NCBI GenBank assembly: GCA_039105265.1
Contig: JAPFFF010000005.1
Coordinates: forward strand, 2,837,501-2,901,500
Direction of reading: 5' to 3'
DNA from: Tritrichomonas musculus
Lineage: Eukaryota; Parabasalia; Tritrichomonadida; Tritrichomonadidae
Length of the DNA: 64,000 bases
Shown here: piece after piece, positions 10,081 through 21,800 of the stretch
Layout: each line of letters begins with the position of its first letter
Numbering within the stretch: the stretch's first letter is position 1
Program-made: the position numbers and the translations under genes
Notes under the pieces: generated by a model
Database searches by the model: none
Told to the model about the DNA's origin: nothing
What the model saw: the letters and a program-made list of their open reading frames with translations, nothing else

Positions 10081-12759
10081 TCATGGTAGTTTAGCATCAA
10101 CTATTTCTTTACAGTACACATTATATGAATTAAATTTACTGCCTTCTTCAATGGCCAAACTCTCAATGATTATACTATTTAAACCTGGCAAACCATGTAT
10201 TTGACAAATCATTTTATCATTTAGTTCGGAGTAACCATGGTAGTATATGCGAATGCTCAGGTTGCTTGTGATATCTTCATGAACAAACACCCATGTCTTT
10301 TTCTCGATTATTTCATAATCCTTCTTTGCTGGAAGATAACGTCCATCCCATCTTTCATTTGTGTTTGATTCACGGAAAGCACGAATTGTACATCCAAGCC
10401 TCAAAATTTTATTAAATACTTCAGGGTCGATTTGATGGTCATTCCATCCATAAATATCAGTTTCGATTTTACTATAATTGTATTCATTAATGACATTAGC
10501 CTTAGTTAAGTAGTTATCTGTATTGCCTTCAAGAGCAGCTAATCTAGTTTCCATTGCTTCGATTGTAGCCTTCAAGGTTGTATTTTCACCCTCTAATGTC
10601 TCTATCCTACCTATAAGTACATCTAGACCTTCATTAGCTTCATCCACAGTAGGGTAATTATCAAACTCAGCCTCTAGCTCATTGACCTTCTCAGCTAACA
10701 ACTTGAAACAAGGCTTGAGTGAATCCCTAAACATATTGCTGATATCCATAGCACCACTTAATGTCAAGGTTCCAGTATCAGGGTTATCATTCTCATCAGT
10801 AAAAGGTAGTTCATCTAGTTGCTTATACTCTTCCTCACACCAGGTAATTATAGGTGTTATATCTTTGGTTATGCTTCTTGCTGTAGTACCTGACATGAAG
10901 TTAATGCTATTTCTAACCAAATCACTCATACCTTTGGTTGACTTATGAGAGAATAACCTTTTAAGGAATCCTCCACCTTTTATGGTAGGAAAGCTTATAC
11001 CATCTGGAAATAGCTGCATACCAATAGAACCTATTGACCCAGCAGTACCTGCAACTCCAAAAGCTAATGCAGTCCATGAGACTATACGTAAATTATCTAC
11101 ATCATCCTCCAGATGTTGAGTAACTTGTTCAGTCCTTGATACTCTACCTTTTAAGCTTTCCATAACAGTGTTCATTTCGTTAACATCATAGCTAATAACA
11201 TCTACATTGTTGGTAACTAAGTTTAAATCACTCCTCATAGTAGTAATATTATCAGCAGTAATTATCTTAGAGGAGGTAATATTATAATCAGTATATAAGG
11301 TTGTTGCCCCATTAGGATTTGGGGATACTTCATAAAATTGCTGCTTAATGATATACTCGAATGGGTTAGTAGTTGAATCCCAATGAACCTCATCTATTGG
11401 GTCAACATATTCATCAGCTAAATATATCTTAATATCCCTTGAGTCATTAGTAGTCGAAGCTGCATATGTATATTCAAGCTTTTCACATGAATCAAGTACA
11501 CCATGTAAGAACAACCATACCTTGTCTCCTCCATTGCCTTCTTTTCCAGTAGGTCGAACTGAGAACCTATTTGCATTTTTAGAACCTTCAAGGGTAATAT
11601 CAAGGTAGAGTTCATCAATAGCACTAGTTTCTAATTTATTAGTCGCATTATTCATCTTATAGCACCTTATTGCTTCAATATCATATCCATCTTTTGTACC
11701 TCCTTGACTTGTTTGATATCCTAGACCATATTTCGAAAAAGGTTCTATCTCCCCTGTCTTTAATTTTACAAAACAGTCTATTTTACACTTACCTCCATGA
11801 ATCATGTAATGTAGTATGTTATCAGGAGAGTAGTCATTAGGCTTATTAATCAGTTTCATGTTCCTCTCACTCCTCTTGACTTGTATGTAGGTACCATCTT
11901 CACCATACTCATTCTCCTTATTTAATCCATTAACTAATCTACCATTGATATGACCTTGTATGTTATCACCTACCCATTTTGTACCATCCCATGATAAAAA
12001 CCACTTATTACCAAAACAATACTCATTAAACCTAAACTCTAAGTCATTAGGTATAGTATATCCAGTATCTATGTTCCATTGAAGTAACCAATATTTCTTG
12101 TTATCGATCTCAACCTGACTAGTTGATGTAGGCTTATATAAGTATAGTACATCGCTTTTACGTAAACTTAATGCATTATCAGCTTTTATTATAGAACACT
12201 TTATTGCCTTCTCTGTCTGTAAAGAATCAGTTATATATTCATTCATTATGCTCAACTCCCCATTCAGCCACAAGGTATATGGGTTGAAGTCTAGTTTACT
12301 ATCAAAAGCTATATTCATATATCCCATAATGGTACTATTATTTATACTGCATCCATTACTACTTTTAGTTATCAAAGGAGAATATACTTGACCATCCTTA
12401 ACATATATGTAGAACTCCTTGACTAAATTACCACTTGTATCATATACTATATTCTTCCTCAATACTATCTTAAATATATTAGTCTGGGTTTTTATTTCGT
12501 TGAGCTTATTCATGAAGTCTTCAGGCAAATTAACAAACTTAAGGATATTGTAAGTTGTTGTTGAAGACTCAAATGATACATACTGTATATTTTTATTTTT
12601 AATATCAACTTCTGGTAAACCTTCGACCTCATTAAATAAATGACCTGTCTGTACATAGTTATCTAAGTCACCCAAGGTTAATAACTGGCTACCTTTTCGA
12701 GTAGCATCCCCTATCTTAAACTGTATATCTCCTTTAAATCTTGTAGTAGTATCACTCAT
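10081..12759 (-). CDS. Fibre-like virion protein B (892 aa), Polinton
   Basis: An 892-residue protein that shares several blocks with the 1755-residue product of the upstream gene, so the two are paralogues. The shared blocks are a beta-rich domain near residue 200 (SDVLYLYKP... LEFRF...WFLSWDGTKW), a second block near 463 (IIKQQFYEVSP...TDYNI.SSKII.ADN), and a helical block near 690 ahead of a C-terminal coiled coil (LEGENTTLKATIEAMETRLA). A distinct C-terminal head of about 140 residues follows the coil. One hydrophobic Gly/Ala stretch lies at about 558-585. A long beta-rich shaft, a coiled coil and a terminal head together suggest a trimeric fibre or surface protein of the particle; this is inference from architecture. 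I chose the start MSDTTT because the ORF upstream of it overlaps the neighbouring gene. Confidence 0.85.
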   Translation of the reverse strand: MSDTTTRFKGDIQFKIGDATRKGSQLLTLGDLDNYVQTGHLFNEVEGLPEVDIKNKNIQYVSFESSTTTYNILKFVNLPEDFMNKLNEIKTQTNIFKIVLRKNIVYDTSGNLVKEFYIYVKDGQVYSPLITKSSNGCSINNSTIMGYMNIAFDSKLDFNPYTLWLNGELSIMNEYITDSLQTEKAIKCSIIKADNALSLRKSDVLYLYKPTSTSQVEIDNKKYWLLQWNIDTGYTIPNDLEFRFNEYCFGNKWFLSWDGTKWVGDNIQGHINGRLVNGLNKENEYGEDGTYIQVKRSERNMKLINKPNDYSPDNILHYMIHGGKCKIDCFVKLKTGEIEPFSKYGLGYQTSQGGTKDGYDIEAIRCYKMNNATNKLETSAIDELYLDITLEGSKNANRFSVRPTGKEGNGGDKVWLFLHGVLDSCEKLEYTYAASTTNDSRDIKIYLADEYVDPIDEVHWDSTTNPFEYIIKQQFYEVSPNPNGATTLYTDYNITSSKIITADNITTMRSDLNLVTNNVDVISYDVNEMNTVMESLKGRVSRTEQVTQHLEDDVDNLRIVSWTALAFGVAGTAGSIGSIGMQLFPDGISFPTIKGGGFLKRLFSHKSTKGMSDLVRNSINFMSGTTARSITKDITPIITWCEEEYKQLDELPFTDENDNPDTGTLTLSGAMDISNMFRDSLKPCFKLLAEKVNELEAEFDNYPTVDEANEGLDVLIGRIETLEGENTTLKATIEAMETRLAALEGNTDNYLTKANVINEYNYSKIETDIYGWNDHQIDPEVFNKILRLGCTIRAFRESNTNERWDGRYLPAKKDYEIIEKKTWVFVHEDITSNLSIRIYYHGYSELNDKMICQIHGLPGLNSIIIESLAIEEGSKFNSYNVYCKEIVDAKLP

Positions 12760-12778
12760 TTTAGTTAAATAAAACTTC

Positions 12779-15700
12779 TCATTCGATGTTAGCACATTTA
12801 GCTTCAAGTGCTGCAAGTCTTGCCTCAAGAGTATCAATATATGCATCCTTCTGGTCTATCATTTCCTTCACTTCTACTTTAGTAATATAAGCAGTCATAT
12901 CTATATCTTCTAATGGATGTTTTGTACTTGACTTATTTTCAAGCTCTTTGATTTTCTCGCACATGAATGCTATTGTACCCTTTAAAGTATCGCGATATGT
13001 CTTTGCAATATTAATACATGTATCAAATGAAACCATCATCTTATCAGCATCCTTCATTGTTATTTCAAGTTCAGGTTCATCATCTGTTTCTTCATGATAT
13101 GCCCATGCAAGAATCTTTTCTAATACATCTTCCTCTGCTAATGTCTCTGGGTTATCATTACGACGGAACCAACTTGGAATATTAAATAATCCTATTCTAT
13201 TTGCTACATATGCTTCTGCTGCTACTCCTGCTATAGCTGCTGCATCACCAGGATGATGTCTAACAAACTGCCATTGACCATGTAAGAACCTTCTAGCAAC
13301 ATAACCTACTGCTCCCATAATAACTTGAGTAGTTGCACTTATAACACCATCTTGTTGGTACATTTCTATCACTCCATTCACAATATTAATTACATGTAGT
13401 CTTCTTCTATCTATTGTAGCAACTACATTTCCATTATATAGTACTTGTGTTATTTCTTCACCAGTTGTTTCATCTAATGTGTCATTAAAAGCTAAAAGAT
13501 TACCATGAGAATAAATATTATCCATTAGTTCTCCTCTTTGTTCATCACTCATTTGTTCTATCATTCTTGCTGTTATTGCTGGTGTTGTTCCTGGTACTGT
13601 CCAAGTATCTGTTGTGGCAACAAGGTCATAATGCTGATATCTAACTCCATTTGCATTGACTTCTATCTGTGAATTTATTCCAACAAATCGTACTTGACCT
13701 CCACTAATATTTGCTGTAGTTGGTGCTGAATAATCAATAGTAGCAACAATTGGATCAATAGTCTCTCCTCTATGATCAATAATATTTATCCATGCTTCCA
13801 TTGTTTGGTCATTCAAGTAAGGTTCTAATCCAATATCTCCATTTTGTACAAATGGTAAATTTAATCTGTCTTGCATAGATAATTGTTCAATATCTCTCGC
13901 TGTGTATGTTGTTCCTTCCCATTCTATTGACCAATTATTATCAGTAGCTCTATGTATTCTATCTGTCATCTCAATATCAGCTGGTCTTATTAGAGTCCTT
14001 CGTTGAAATACATTATTATGGATAATGAGTTGGTCATTATAAAACAAATCATACACATTAAACCACTCTCTTCCATGATATTGGATACGTAAGATATCAG
14101 GATGACTAGCAACTAATGCATTTCGTTCTTCTCTTGTCATATCTGCAATATCTTCTAAGGTATACTGGATTCCAGATATATTGATAACAGGAACTTGATT
14201 CCTAAGTGCAATCGTAGTTGAAGCTGTATTTGTCATTGTAGTCTGTGGTACAGTTATATCTGTTCGAATCTCATCTGTTTCATCTGTAACAACCTGTGGC
14301 TGAACTTCTCTATGAGTTCTCTCTAATGATTGCTCAGTGGTTGTGATAGTATTTGTTGCATTATCAGTATCATTATCAGTTATTGTAATCGAGGATGAAT
14401 TAATATTTAATGTTTCAGTTCCATTTGTATCTGGTCTATTCCTAAAGAAGTGTAAGACATTCGAACCAAGTGTAGCAATAGCATTTCCTAACTGAGTCAG
14501 TGCATGTGTTGTCGAAAGGACAACCTGTGTAGCTGAGAATGTTGAAATAGCTCCAGCAACAGGATTTTGAACAGTTGTTGTTATTGGTAAAAATCTTTCC
14601 ATAGTCATCTTATCAGCCTTCAAATCAACATTCACCAAAAACTTACCTTGAAAGCCACTACCTCCATCACCTGGATAACCACCACCACCACCACCACCTC
14701 CTCCACCATTTCCTCCTGGACCTGCTGGGAAAGGTCTTGTTTGATATGTATTAATAGTTACAGAGTTATTGGACATATTTAATGTTGAAAGGGCACTTGC
14801 AATACAAACTGTTGATGCTAAAATATTTAATATACTATTCGCAACTGCTACACCTTGTTTAATACTATCAGTATATTCATTATACATGGCTTGAATTCTC
14901 ATTTGTTCAACTAGATTATCAACTGTCTGTTTCAATAAAGCATAATCATAGGCTAATATATCTGTGATTCCACCAACAACATTTAAATCTCGACGCATAG
15001 TCATGATATTATCAGCCCATATAATCTTTGATGAATAAATATTATAATCTGTCGATATGGTAGTGCATTTTCTTGGGTCTGGCTCTACTTCATAAAATTG
15101 TTGTTGAATAATTATATCGAATGGATTAACTTTCACATCAAAATCAAATAATTCTTTCTCTATATATATTCGAATGTTCTTATGATTAAATCCTTCAATG
15201 ATTTTAATGGAATGCCTTTTTTCTCGATGATAATTAAATGATTCGAGACAAGGATTTGACCCATAGGTATGCATAACACCTGAATTAATACAATGAGTAG
15301 GATGACAATCCCATTTTAATTCAGTTATATTTCCATTAATATTTAGGTCAGCATAAACATATAATCCATCATCTGCATTTAATCCACTTGGCGCATCAAC
15401 ATACATTCTAGCTTGTTCATATTTATATCCATCTTGAGTTAAAGTACCTGAACCACTTGAATCAAAAGTTGCAGTTATTCCTTCACTTAGTATGGTTCCA
15501 TCTTTCTTAACAACCCTCCAATTGGTAAGATAATCTTTCAAGATATGAGCATAATTATCATCATCTGTTAAATCTTCCTTTATTGTTCCTTTTATCCATC
15601 TCCCAATTCTTTCGTTATGTTTGATTGTTAAAGCAGGCGCACCGTTATTTGTGTTCATGTATGATATCTTTTCTGTACACATGTTTTGACAATTATTTCC

Positions 15701-18046
15701 TGTCCAATTTTTACCATCCCATGTTAATTCCCAGTTATGACCAAATAGATAGTCTTTGAATCTAAATACTAAATTTTGTGGTATGTCATAATCTTTATCT
15801 ATATCCCATCTCATACAATAATAATTGGATTCTTCATACGTCTTAGATGGTCTATATAAATATAACTGGTCTGATTCCTTCAAGGTAAAATACTTGGAGT
15901 CAGTTGATGGAGTAGAGGGAACAACATCATAGATTGCTTGATATTTGGAGACCAATGAGTTATATTGATTTCGAAATACTTCTAATATATCATCATCAAT
16001 CTCAATTACAATTTTATTTCCATCAGGGTCAACAATATCAAAGCTATTTTCATCATCAGTATTAACAACGTCATTATCATCAACTTCAAGTGTACGAGCA
16101 TGAGGAGCAGGAGGATGTCGTGTAATCTTATTTACAATCCATTGGGCACCTCTTCCTATTGGTTCGAAAAGGGCAGCTATTAGAATTACACATAAACAAA
16201 ATGCCCCAACGCCTAAACCCCCAGCGATTGCATATACAAGTATTACATAAACATACAGAATTAAATCAGAATAACCTCCTATATATTGCCAAAATTGAGC
16301 ATCTATCCAATTTCCGCCTATCTGTATAATATTATTAACTAAATTCGGGTAGTTCATGATAAAATCAACTATGAAGTGCCATAAGTTGCTCCAAAATAAT
16401 GTAAATGAGCTATATGCTATTTTAATCATTCGAATTCCTTCATTCTTTAATTCATCAATTTTGTTATTAAGTCTTGGTGTCAATTCTTTTATCTCATCAA
16501 TGACCTGATGCAAATCTACATCCTTAAAGTCAGCATCTGCATCTTCTCCTCCAATATAAAAGATTACCCCCACTTTTTCATTATCTTTAACAGCTTCATA
16601 TGCAATATCCACAATACTATCAATACCATACCAGATAAAATAAAATAAGTTATATATAATCTTCATAAATTCTTTTGTCGCAAAAGCAATTGTTTTATAA
16701 GTTAATTTAATAGGCTGTTTAGCAAGAGATAGGGTAGTTGAAATGATATTATACAATAAGTCTTTTATCCATCCTATTGTCTCTTTACTATATAACCAAA
16801 ACTTGGATACTGTTAATTTGAGTACTTCTGGTTCTATTATTTTTGGAATCGTATATTCTTCGAGTTTCTTTAATTCATCAATAGGAGGAATTACATAAAC
16901 CATATCTTCTTTGTTAACTAACTCTTTTGGTGGTTCAGTTGGAGTAGGCGTAGGTGTAGGTGTAGGGTCTGGAGTTGGCTCAGGTGTTGGAGTAGGTGGT
17001 GGTGTTTCATCAATTTCTATTTTAACCTCATGTATTTCTGGTTCACCAGTTGTTTTATTAATTAGGCACATGGAAGTATTACCACCTGTTAAGTTCAAGA
17101 GAGTCTCATAACTTATGGTTTGATCATTTAATGCATCTATCCATTTAGTAATATTAGCAGCTGTTGTATTTGTTTTCTCAGCAAAGTCTTTCATGTTATT
17201 TATCTTTGTCTCATTGACATCAAAGATAGTTTCATTAGTAGTTTCATTAACTTTTAAATCTACATATTTAATGGGCTCAATCTCAGTAAAATCAACAGTA
17301 TTATTTTTTATCCACTTTGATATATTATCATTACTTGTACTTAACTCTTTTATTATAGTTTCCATGTTTTTAGGTTTTATTGTATCTGTTCCATAGGTAA
17401 TTGCTTTGGTAGTTTCATCTACATGTTCGACAATTATTTTTAAGTCCTTTAATGTATTCCAATCGATACTTGGAACAATTGCATTATTAACTTCATCTAT
17501 ATTTTGAATCATTAAATTCATAACATCTAACATACCTTTTTGATTCGCTGTTAATGCTTCTATTAACTTCTTATATGTACTAACATCATATTCTTCTTCT
17601 ATTATATCTTTATCACTTATCTCTCCAGTGAAATATTTTAAGGTAGCTCCGGGTGCAATACCAGAATCTACATCTTCCCTCATTTTGGTTAAAAAGACTT
17701 CTAAATTTTTAGCACTGTCTCTTAATCTTTCATATAGTTTATTGAGACTAGCACAATATTGTATTTTTGTCGTTAGTGTACCATCAGTATTCCATGTATA
17801 TATACCTTTACCTCCCATAATGTTAAGAGCACCAAAAGACTCGAGCCCATTTTTATCCAGATAGTCACTAACCAATTTTATGTCTATCTCTTCCTTATTA
17901 TATAAGCAACTGAATTTTGGATAATCTTTAGGGTCTCCACCTCTTATGATATCGATGTTGTTTTCATCATTAACACTTATCTCTATGTCTTTGTCTTTTA
18001 GCTTCTCTGTTTCTCCTGATAACAAAGAATAAACTTTAATTGACAT
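12779..18046 (-). CDS. Giant fibre-like virion protein A (1755 aa), Polinton
   Basis: The longest gene of the element. From N to C it has an all-helical region (about 1-340); a Pro/Thr repeat linker with PTPTPEPTPDPTPTPTPTPT near 349-372; a region of amphipathic and hydrophobic helices with one clear membrane segment near 594-624; the block SDQLYLYRP...WDGKNW near 724; and QQQFYEVEP...TDYNI near 974, both shared with the 892-residue neighbour. Then come a run of about ten glycines near 1119, three diverged repeats of a YTxxDIxxMxxxER type (about 1288, 1380 and 1487), and a C-terminal helical part ending in a LEARLAALEAK coiled coil. The architecture suits a large multimeric surface or fibre protein. 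It diverges from the plus-strand gene at 18063 with only 16 bp between start codons. I use MSIKVY as the start because the longer ORF would overlap that gene. Confidence 0.85.
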   Translation of the reverse strand: MSIKVYSLLSGETEKLKDKDIEISVNDENNIDIIRGGDPKDYPKFSCLYNKEEIDIKLVSDYLDKNGLESFGALNIMGGKGIYTWNTDGTLTTKIQYCASLNKLYERLRDSAKNLEVFLTKMREDVDSGIAPGATLKYFTGEISDKDIIEEEYDVSTYKKLIEALTANQKGMLDVMNLMIQNIDEVNNAIVPSIDWNTLKDLKIIVEHVDETTKAITYGTDTIKPKNMETIIKELSTSNDNISKWIKNNTVDFTEIEPIKYVDLKVNETTNETIFDVNETKINNMKDFAEKTNTTAANITKWIDALNDQTISYETLLNLTGGNTSMCLINKTTGEPEIHEVKIEIDETPPPTPTPEPTPDPTPTPTPTPTEPPKELVNKEDMVYVIPPIDELKKLEEYTIPKIIEPEVLKLTVSKFWLYSKETIGWIKDLLYNIISTTLSLAKQPIKLTYKTIAFATKEFMKIIYNLFYFIWYGIDSIVDIAYEAVKDNEKVGVIFYIGGEDADADFKDVDLHQVIDEIKELTPRLNNKIDELKNEGIRMIKIAYSSFTLFWSNLWHFIVDFIMNYPNLVNNIIQIGGNWIDAQFWQYIGGYSDLILYVYVILVYAIAGGLGVGAFCLCVILIAALFEPIGRGAQWIVNKITRHPPAPHARTLEVDDNDVVNTDDENSFDIVDPDGNKIVIEIDDDILEVFRNQYNSLVSKYQAIYDVVPSTPSTDSKYFTLKESDQLYLYRPSKTYEESNYYCMRWDIDKDYDIPQNLVFRFKDYLFGHNWELTWDGKNWTGNNCQNMCTEKISYMNTNNGAPALTIKHNERIGRWIKGTIKEDLTDDDNYAHILKDYLTNWRVVKKDGTILSEGITATFDSSGSGTLTQDGYKYEQARMYVDAPSGLNADDGLYVYADLNINGNITELKWDCHPTHCINSGVMHTYGSNPCLESFNYHREKRHSIKIIEGFNHKNIRIYIEKELFDFDVKVNPFDIIIQQQFYEVEPDPRKCTTISTDYNIYSSKIIWADNIMTMRRDLNVVGGITDILAYDYALLKQTVDNLVEQMRIQAMYNEYTDSIKQGVAVANSILNILASTVCIASALSTLNMSNNSVTINTYQTRPFPAGPGGNGGGGGGGGGGYPGDGGSGFQGKFLVNVDLKADKMTMERFLPITTTVQNPVAGAISTFSATQVVLSTTHALTQLGNAIATLGSNVLHFFRNRPDTNGTETLNINSSSITITDNDTDNATNTITTTEQSLERTHREVQPQVVTDETDEIRTDITVPQTTMTNTASTTIALRNQVPVINISGIQYTLEDIADMTREERNALVASHPDILRIQYHGREWFNVYDLFYNDQLIIHNNVFQRRTLIRPADIEMTDRIHRATDNNWSIEWEGTTYTARDIEQLSMQDRLNLPFVQNGDIGLEPYLNDQTMEAWINIIDHRGETIDPIVATIDYSAPTTANISGGQVRFVGINSQIEVNANGVRYQHYDLVATTDTWTVPGTTPAITARMIEQMSDEQRGELMDNIYSHGNLLAFNDTLDETTGEEITQVLYNGNVVATIDRRRLHVINIVNGVIEMYQQDGVISATTQVIMGAVGYVARRFLHGQWQFVRHHPGDAAAIAGVAAEAYVANRIGLFNIPSWFRRNDNPETLAEEDVLEKILAWAYHEETDDEPELEITMKDADKMMVSFDTCINIAKTYRDTLKGTIAFMCEKIKELENKSSTKHPLEDIDMTAYITKVEVKEMIDQKDAYIDTLEARLAALEAKCANIE

Positions 18047-18062
18047 TTTAGGATATAATAAA
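18047..18062. promoter_or_regulatory. 16-bp divergent promoter region
   Basis: Only 16 bases (TTAGGATATAATAA core) separate the start codons of the 1755-residue fibre-like gene and the 246-residue gene. Any promoter must overlap the coding sequence on one side or act both ways, as in other extremely compact elements. Confidence 0.35.
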
Positions 18063-18803
18063 ATGCTAGTATCAGTACAAAGCACAAATGCAGATGAATA
18101 TAATAAGGTATCAGTTAATTTAGATATACCTTGGAAGTGTAAATATGTCAAGTATTATGTATCTTCATTAAGCACCTTGAGTAATATTCTGTTAACCAAT
18201 GATGAAGATTATATTGAGATGTCAAGTGATTCAGTACCTATTAAAGCCTATTTTCGAACTCCTAAATTTTCTTATACAATCAAAGAATTACAATCGGTAT
18301 TAAATTTAATGTCTTGGTTTCAATGGGAGTATAAACAAGAAACAAGAACATTCCAAATAAAAACCACAATGAAGACTACCATTACGTCTTTAACTCATCG
18401 AGCTGCATTAGTAACTGGTCTTTATAATACTCCATTGCCTTTAGAGTTACCTGCTAATACAACCTATATAATAAAAGATATACCAATATTAAATCATACT
18501 AAGTTGTATCTAGTATCACTACAAGGTAATGCCATATACTCGAATATAGGTGAACAGCAATATACACCTTCAGTTATAGGTACAATAAATACCTTCACTG
18601 TAGATAAGAAACCACTTATCTATGATTTCGAGACTGAGGGTAAGCCTTTAAAAATAAAAACATTTACAGATTCATTAAAGTTTTTAGAATTAAGTTTAGT
18701 AGATTTTCAATACCAGCCGATATTGTTAAAAAGTCCTTTGTTCATAACTATCAAAATTAAACCATCCAACTCGACTGATATCAATGATGTTATAACTAAG
18801 TAA
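18063..18803 (+). CDS. Beta-rich small protein, possible minor capsid protein, Polinton
   Basis: A 246-residue protein with many short beta-like strands and few long helices. The C-terminal pattern (LKFLELSLVDFQYQPI...SPLFITIKIKP) recalls the last strands of single jelly-roll penton proteins, but the 334-residue product at 33135-34139 is an equally good penton candidate. It could be a second capsid vertex, a cement protein or a fibre-base protein; its position head-to-head with the giant fibre-like gene favours the last. It is convergent with the polymerase gene, overlapping it by 8 bp at the 3' ends. Confidence 0.7.
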   Translation: MLVSVQSTNADEYNKVSVNLDIPWKCKYVKYYVSSLSTLSNILLTNDEDYIEMSSDSVPIKAYFRTPKFSYTIKELQSVLNLMSWFQWEYKQETRTFQIKTTMKTTITSLTHRAALVTGLYNTPLPLELPANTTYIIKDIPILNHTKLYLVSLQGNAIYSNIGEQQYTPSVIGTINTFTVDKKPLIYDFETEGKPLKIKTFTDSLKFLELSLVDFQYQPILLKSPLFITIKIKPSNSTDINDVITK

Positions 18804-21800
18804 ACCTAAGAGTACGTGCAAATTTAGGTAAGTTGGTTTGTTGAAATGTCTTTGACTTCCTGAATGCATTCGAACCATCCAACAAATCAAATGTCATACT
18901 TTCTCCTTCATGCATTCTTTCAAAAAGCTCTTCAACTGAGATATCCATCCTTTTGCACTTGTTGAGAATAACTTGTTTTGGAATTCCTTTGAGTCTAATA
19001 TGATATCCTTCATTTCCTTGTTCATCAACCAAGATATCGAGGTAGCTCTTTTTACCAAGTGCAATGAGTTTTCTTGAGTGTATTTCCCCTTGACTACCTT
19101 CGAACTCATCAAAGTCATTATGAAACTGACACATATTTTTTCCAATAAGAGGTTGATGATACTTGAACTGGAATAAGTCAGCTATCCTTGGTACATCTTT
19201 TTCAAGTACATGCATACTATCAGTATCTTGATAAAAGATAGGTATACCTGCTTGCTCAGCTGTAGCCATAACCCTGTTCATTAAGTGCTTACTCCAAGAG
19301 AGAACGCTTGCACCAAATTGAGGTAGGTTGAAATGGTCATTAATTGGTTTCAACTTCTTGACATAGCACTTATCAATATTAGCATCTTCAACAACCTCCT
19401 TGATAAAGTTGTAGTTCCTCCAGAGGTACTTGTATAGTTGGCTTTTTGGTACTGTCTTGGTTTCAGTCTTTGTTGCTTTCAATATTGACTTGCCATATAT
19501 GGAGTTGAGGAGGAGCTTTATTGTTTGTTCAAGAGGGTTCTTTTGCTTTTTATAACTTGCCCTGAGATTAAAGAGCTTCTCAATGAACTCATTGATTTTC
19601 TTGTTAAATCCTTCATCAAAGTAATAGCCACGTATTAACTCATATTCAACATCATAAAATTCGAACAAGTCCATGAGACCTACTTTATCGATATAATAAT
19701 GGTCAACAAGGAAATTGCCGAATATTTTACTACCTGCTTCATTCCTTGTAAATACTTGTCCAAATTTATATGGCTCTTTTGATTTACATTCGAGTTTCTT
19801 GATGTTGACTTCGATAAAGAATGTATCATATTGCATAAGTTGTTCATGTGTTGTACCTTGTGATATTACTTTAGGTCTTCCTAATGGTATACCATCCATA
19901 ACATACATTGCAGATGGATATAAGCTAACTGCATCAAAGTCTTGTATCTTTCCTTCGATGTATTGCTTTTCATTACCTGCTGTCATTGTTCTTCCACCAG
20001 AGACACATCGTTGTATGAAGTCTTGACACTTACCTGATAGTTCATAACATCCATCAAAGCAACCATATTTCTTGGCAAAGCAGTATCCAATAGCACTTAT
20101 AGATATAAAATCATGAACACCATACATATCTGTCTTTGTTTCTTTAAAGACTGCTTTCAGGTCTTCATTAAATTTTTCCATTCCCTTCATCAAAACAATA
20201 CAGTCCTTGAAACAATAGAAGATGGCATATTTAATGATGTCGATTTTGCCATCATTATAGCAATTTGCGATTTTTGCATTTTCGATAATCTGCTTGCAGT
20301 TTGCATCAAGTTGTGCTTTCGATAACTTATCTGCATTTTCATCGATGTATTGCTGTTGGAACTCAGTAGCATCAACAATTCTTCTTTGAATGTTCTCTTG
20401 TGTATATAGCTTATATGCCATGACTTCCTTGTGAACATTGAGGTTGAACATTGTAGCAAATTTACTTAATGCTTGAGGTATTATACTATATGAGTTCCTG
20501 AATGTTAATCGCTTTTTGACTTTCCTTGTACCTTCTTCGAATAATGTCATGATGATTTGCAACACAGTTCCACTTCGTTCTGTTATCTGTGTATCCCATC
20601 CAGGTGTGTTAATGAAAAAACATGCATCATACTTGAGGTTATGAAAATATGTTAATGAGCCACTCCATAAATAATTCAAGAGCTTCTGTCCACAATCTTC
20701 ACCTTGAATAGATATTTTATGTATGTTGGCACCATCTCGAAAGATAGTACAATTGAGATATGGTATATGTGGACTGACTGTAGAGTTTGTTTCGAAGTCG
20801 CTATAATAAATCCTTGACCATGTATTTTGTTTCTTTTTATTATTCTCAATGAGTCTTGTACTCTGTTCTGCATTATATTCGAGACTTACATAGTCATTAA
20901 CATGTTCATATTCAGTTGTGTTGATAATATCCATTTCGCATGCTTTGATTTCTTCAAATAGATGTAACTCAAACATCTTTTGGAAAAAGGTTATTGGTTT
21001 GATTCCTTCATGTTTATAGTCTTTGACAGTCTTTCCATTTTTCTCCAATCTTGCTATCATACATCTTTTGTCAAAAGGCATATATGCAAATGTTCTATCA
21101 AGTTCTTCATAGTGTTGAAGGTAGAATAATGTACAAGGTATTTTCCTGTTGAGCATATAATGGTCTTTGAACAATATCAGGTTAACTTCTCTTTTAAAAT
21201 CAACAGACCATTTTTTCTTTCTGGTGTTGATTCTTGTTTCATACTTGTATTTATCAGGTTGTTCAACAATTCTAATGATACTAAAATTGCACTTGAACTT
21301 TTTAGCTACTTCTTCTATCTTGTTATTAGGTATGGCTCTTGTTTGAACAAAAAATCGTAAGTCATCTATTTCATCATCAGTGAACACACCTGATTGTATA
21401 CAAGCATATACAAAACAATTATCTCTGTAGTTCTCTTTCCTTACCTCATGAAAGATTTGGTATGTAGATAAGTCTATAGGTGATAGATTGATGTATGGGA
21501 AAAAACTACCTTCTGGTGTATTTCGATAGTCTTCATCAATTTCGACTTCATCATCATAGATTTCATGAGTATCCATATCTTGCATCTTGGTTCTAAAATG
21601 AACACCATCATTTGTTTTGTTCATGTCAATAAATTGTACCTCATATCGAACTGGAATGAACATGTTTGAGATATATGGATTAGTGTCTGATTGGTCTTCA
21701 CTTAAATCAAGTTCTCCTGTTATATGACCTAATGTACTTTCGATGTTGTGCTTATCACTGAGTGTGAAGTACTTGTGAGTTCCATCAAGTGCAATTGCTT

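Noticed and set aside
16911-17111. Plus-strand Gly/Val-rich ORF
   Set aside because: Antisense of the Pro/Thr linker in the 1755-residue protein.
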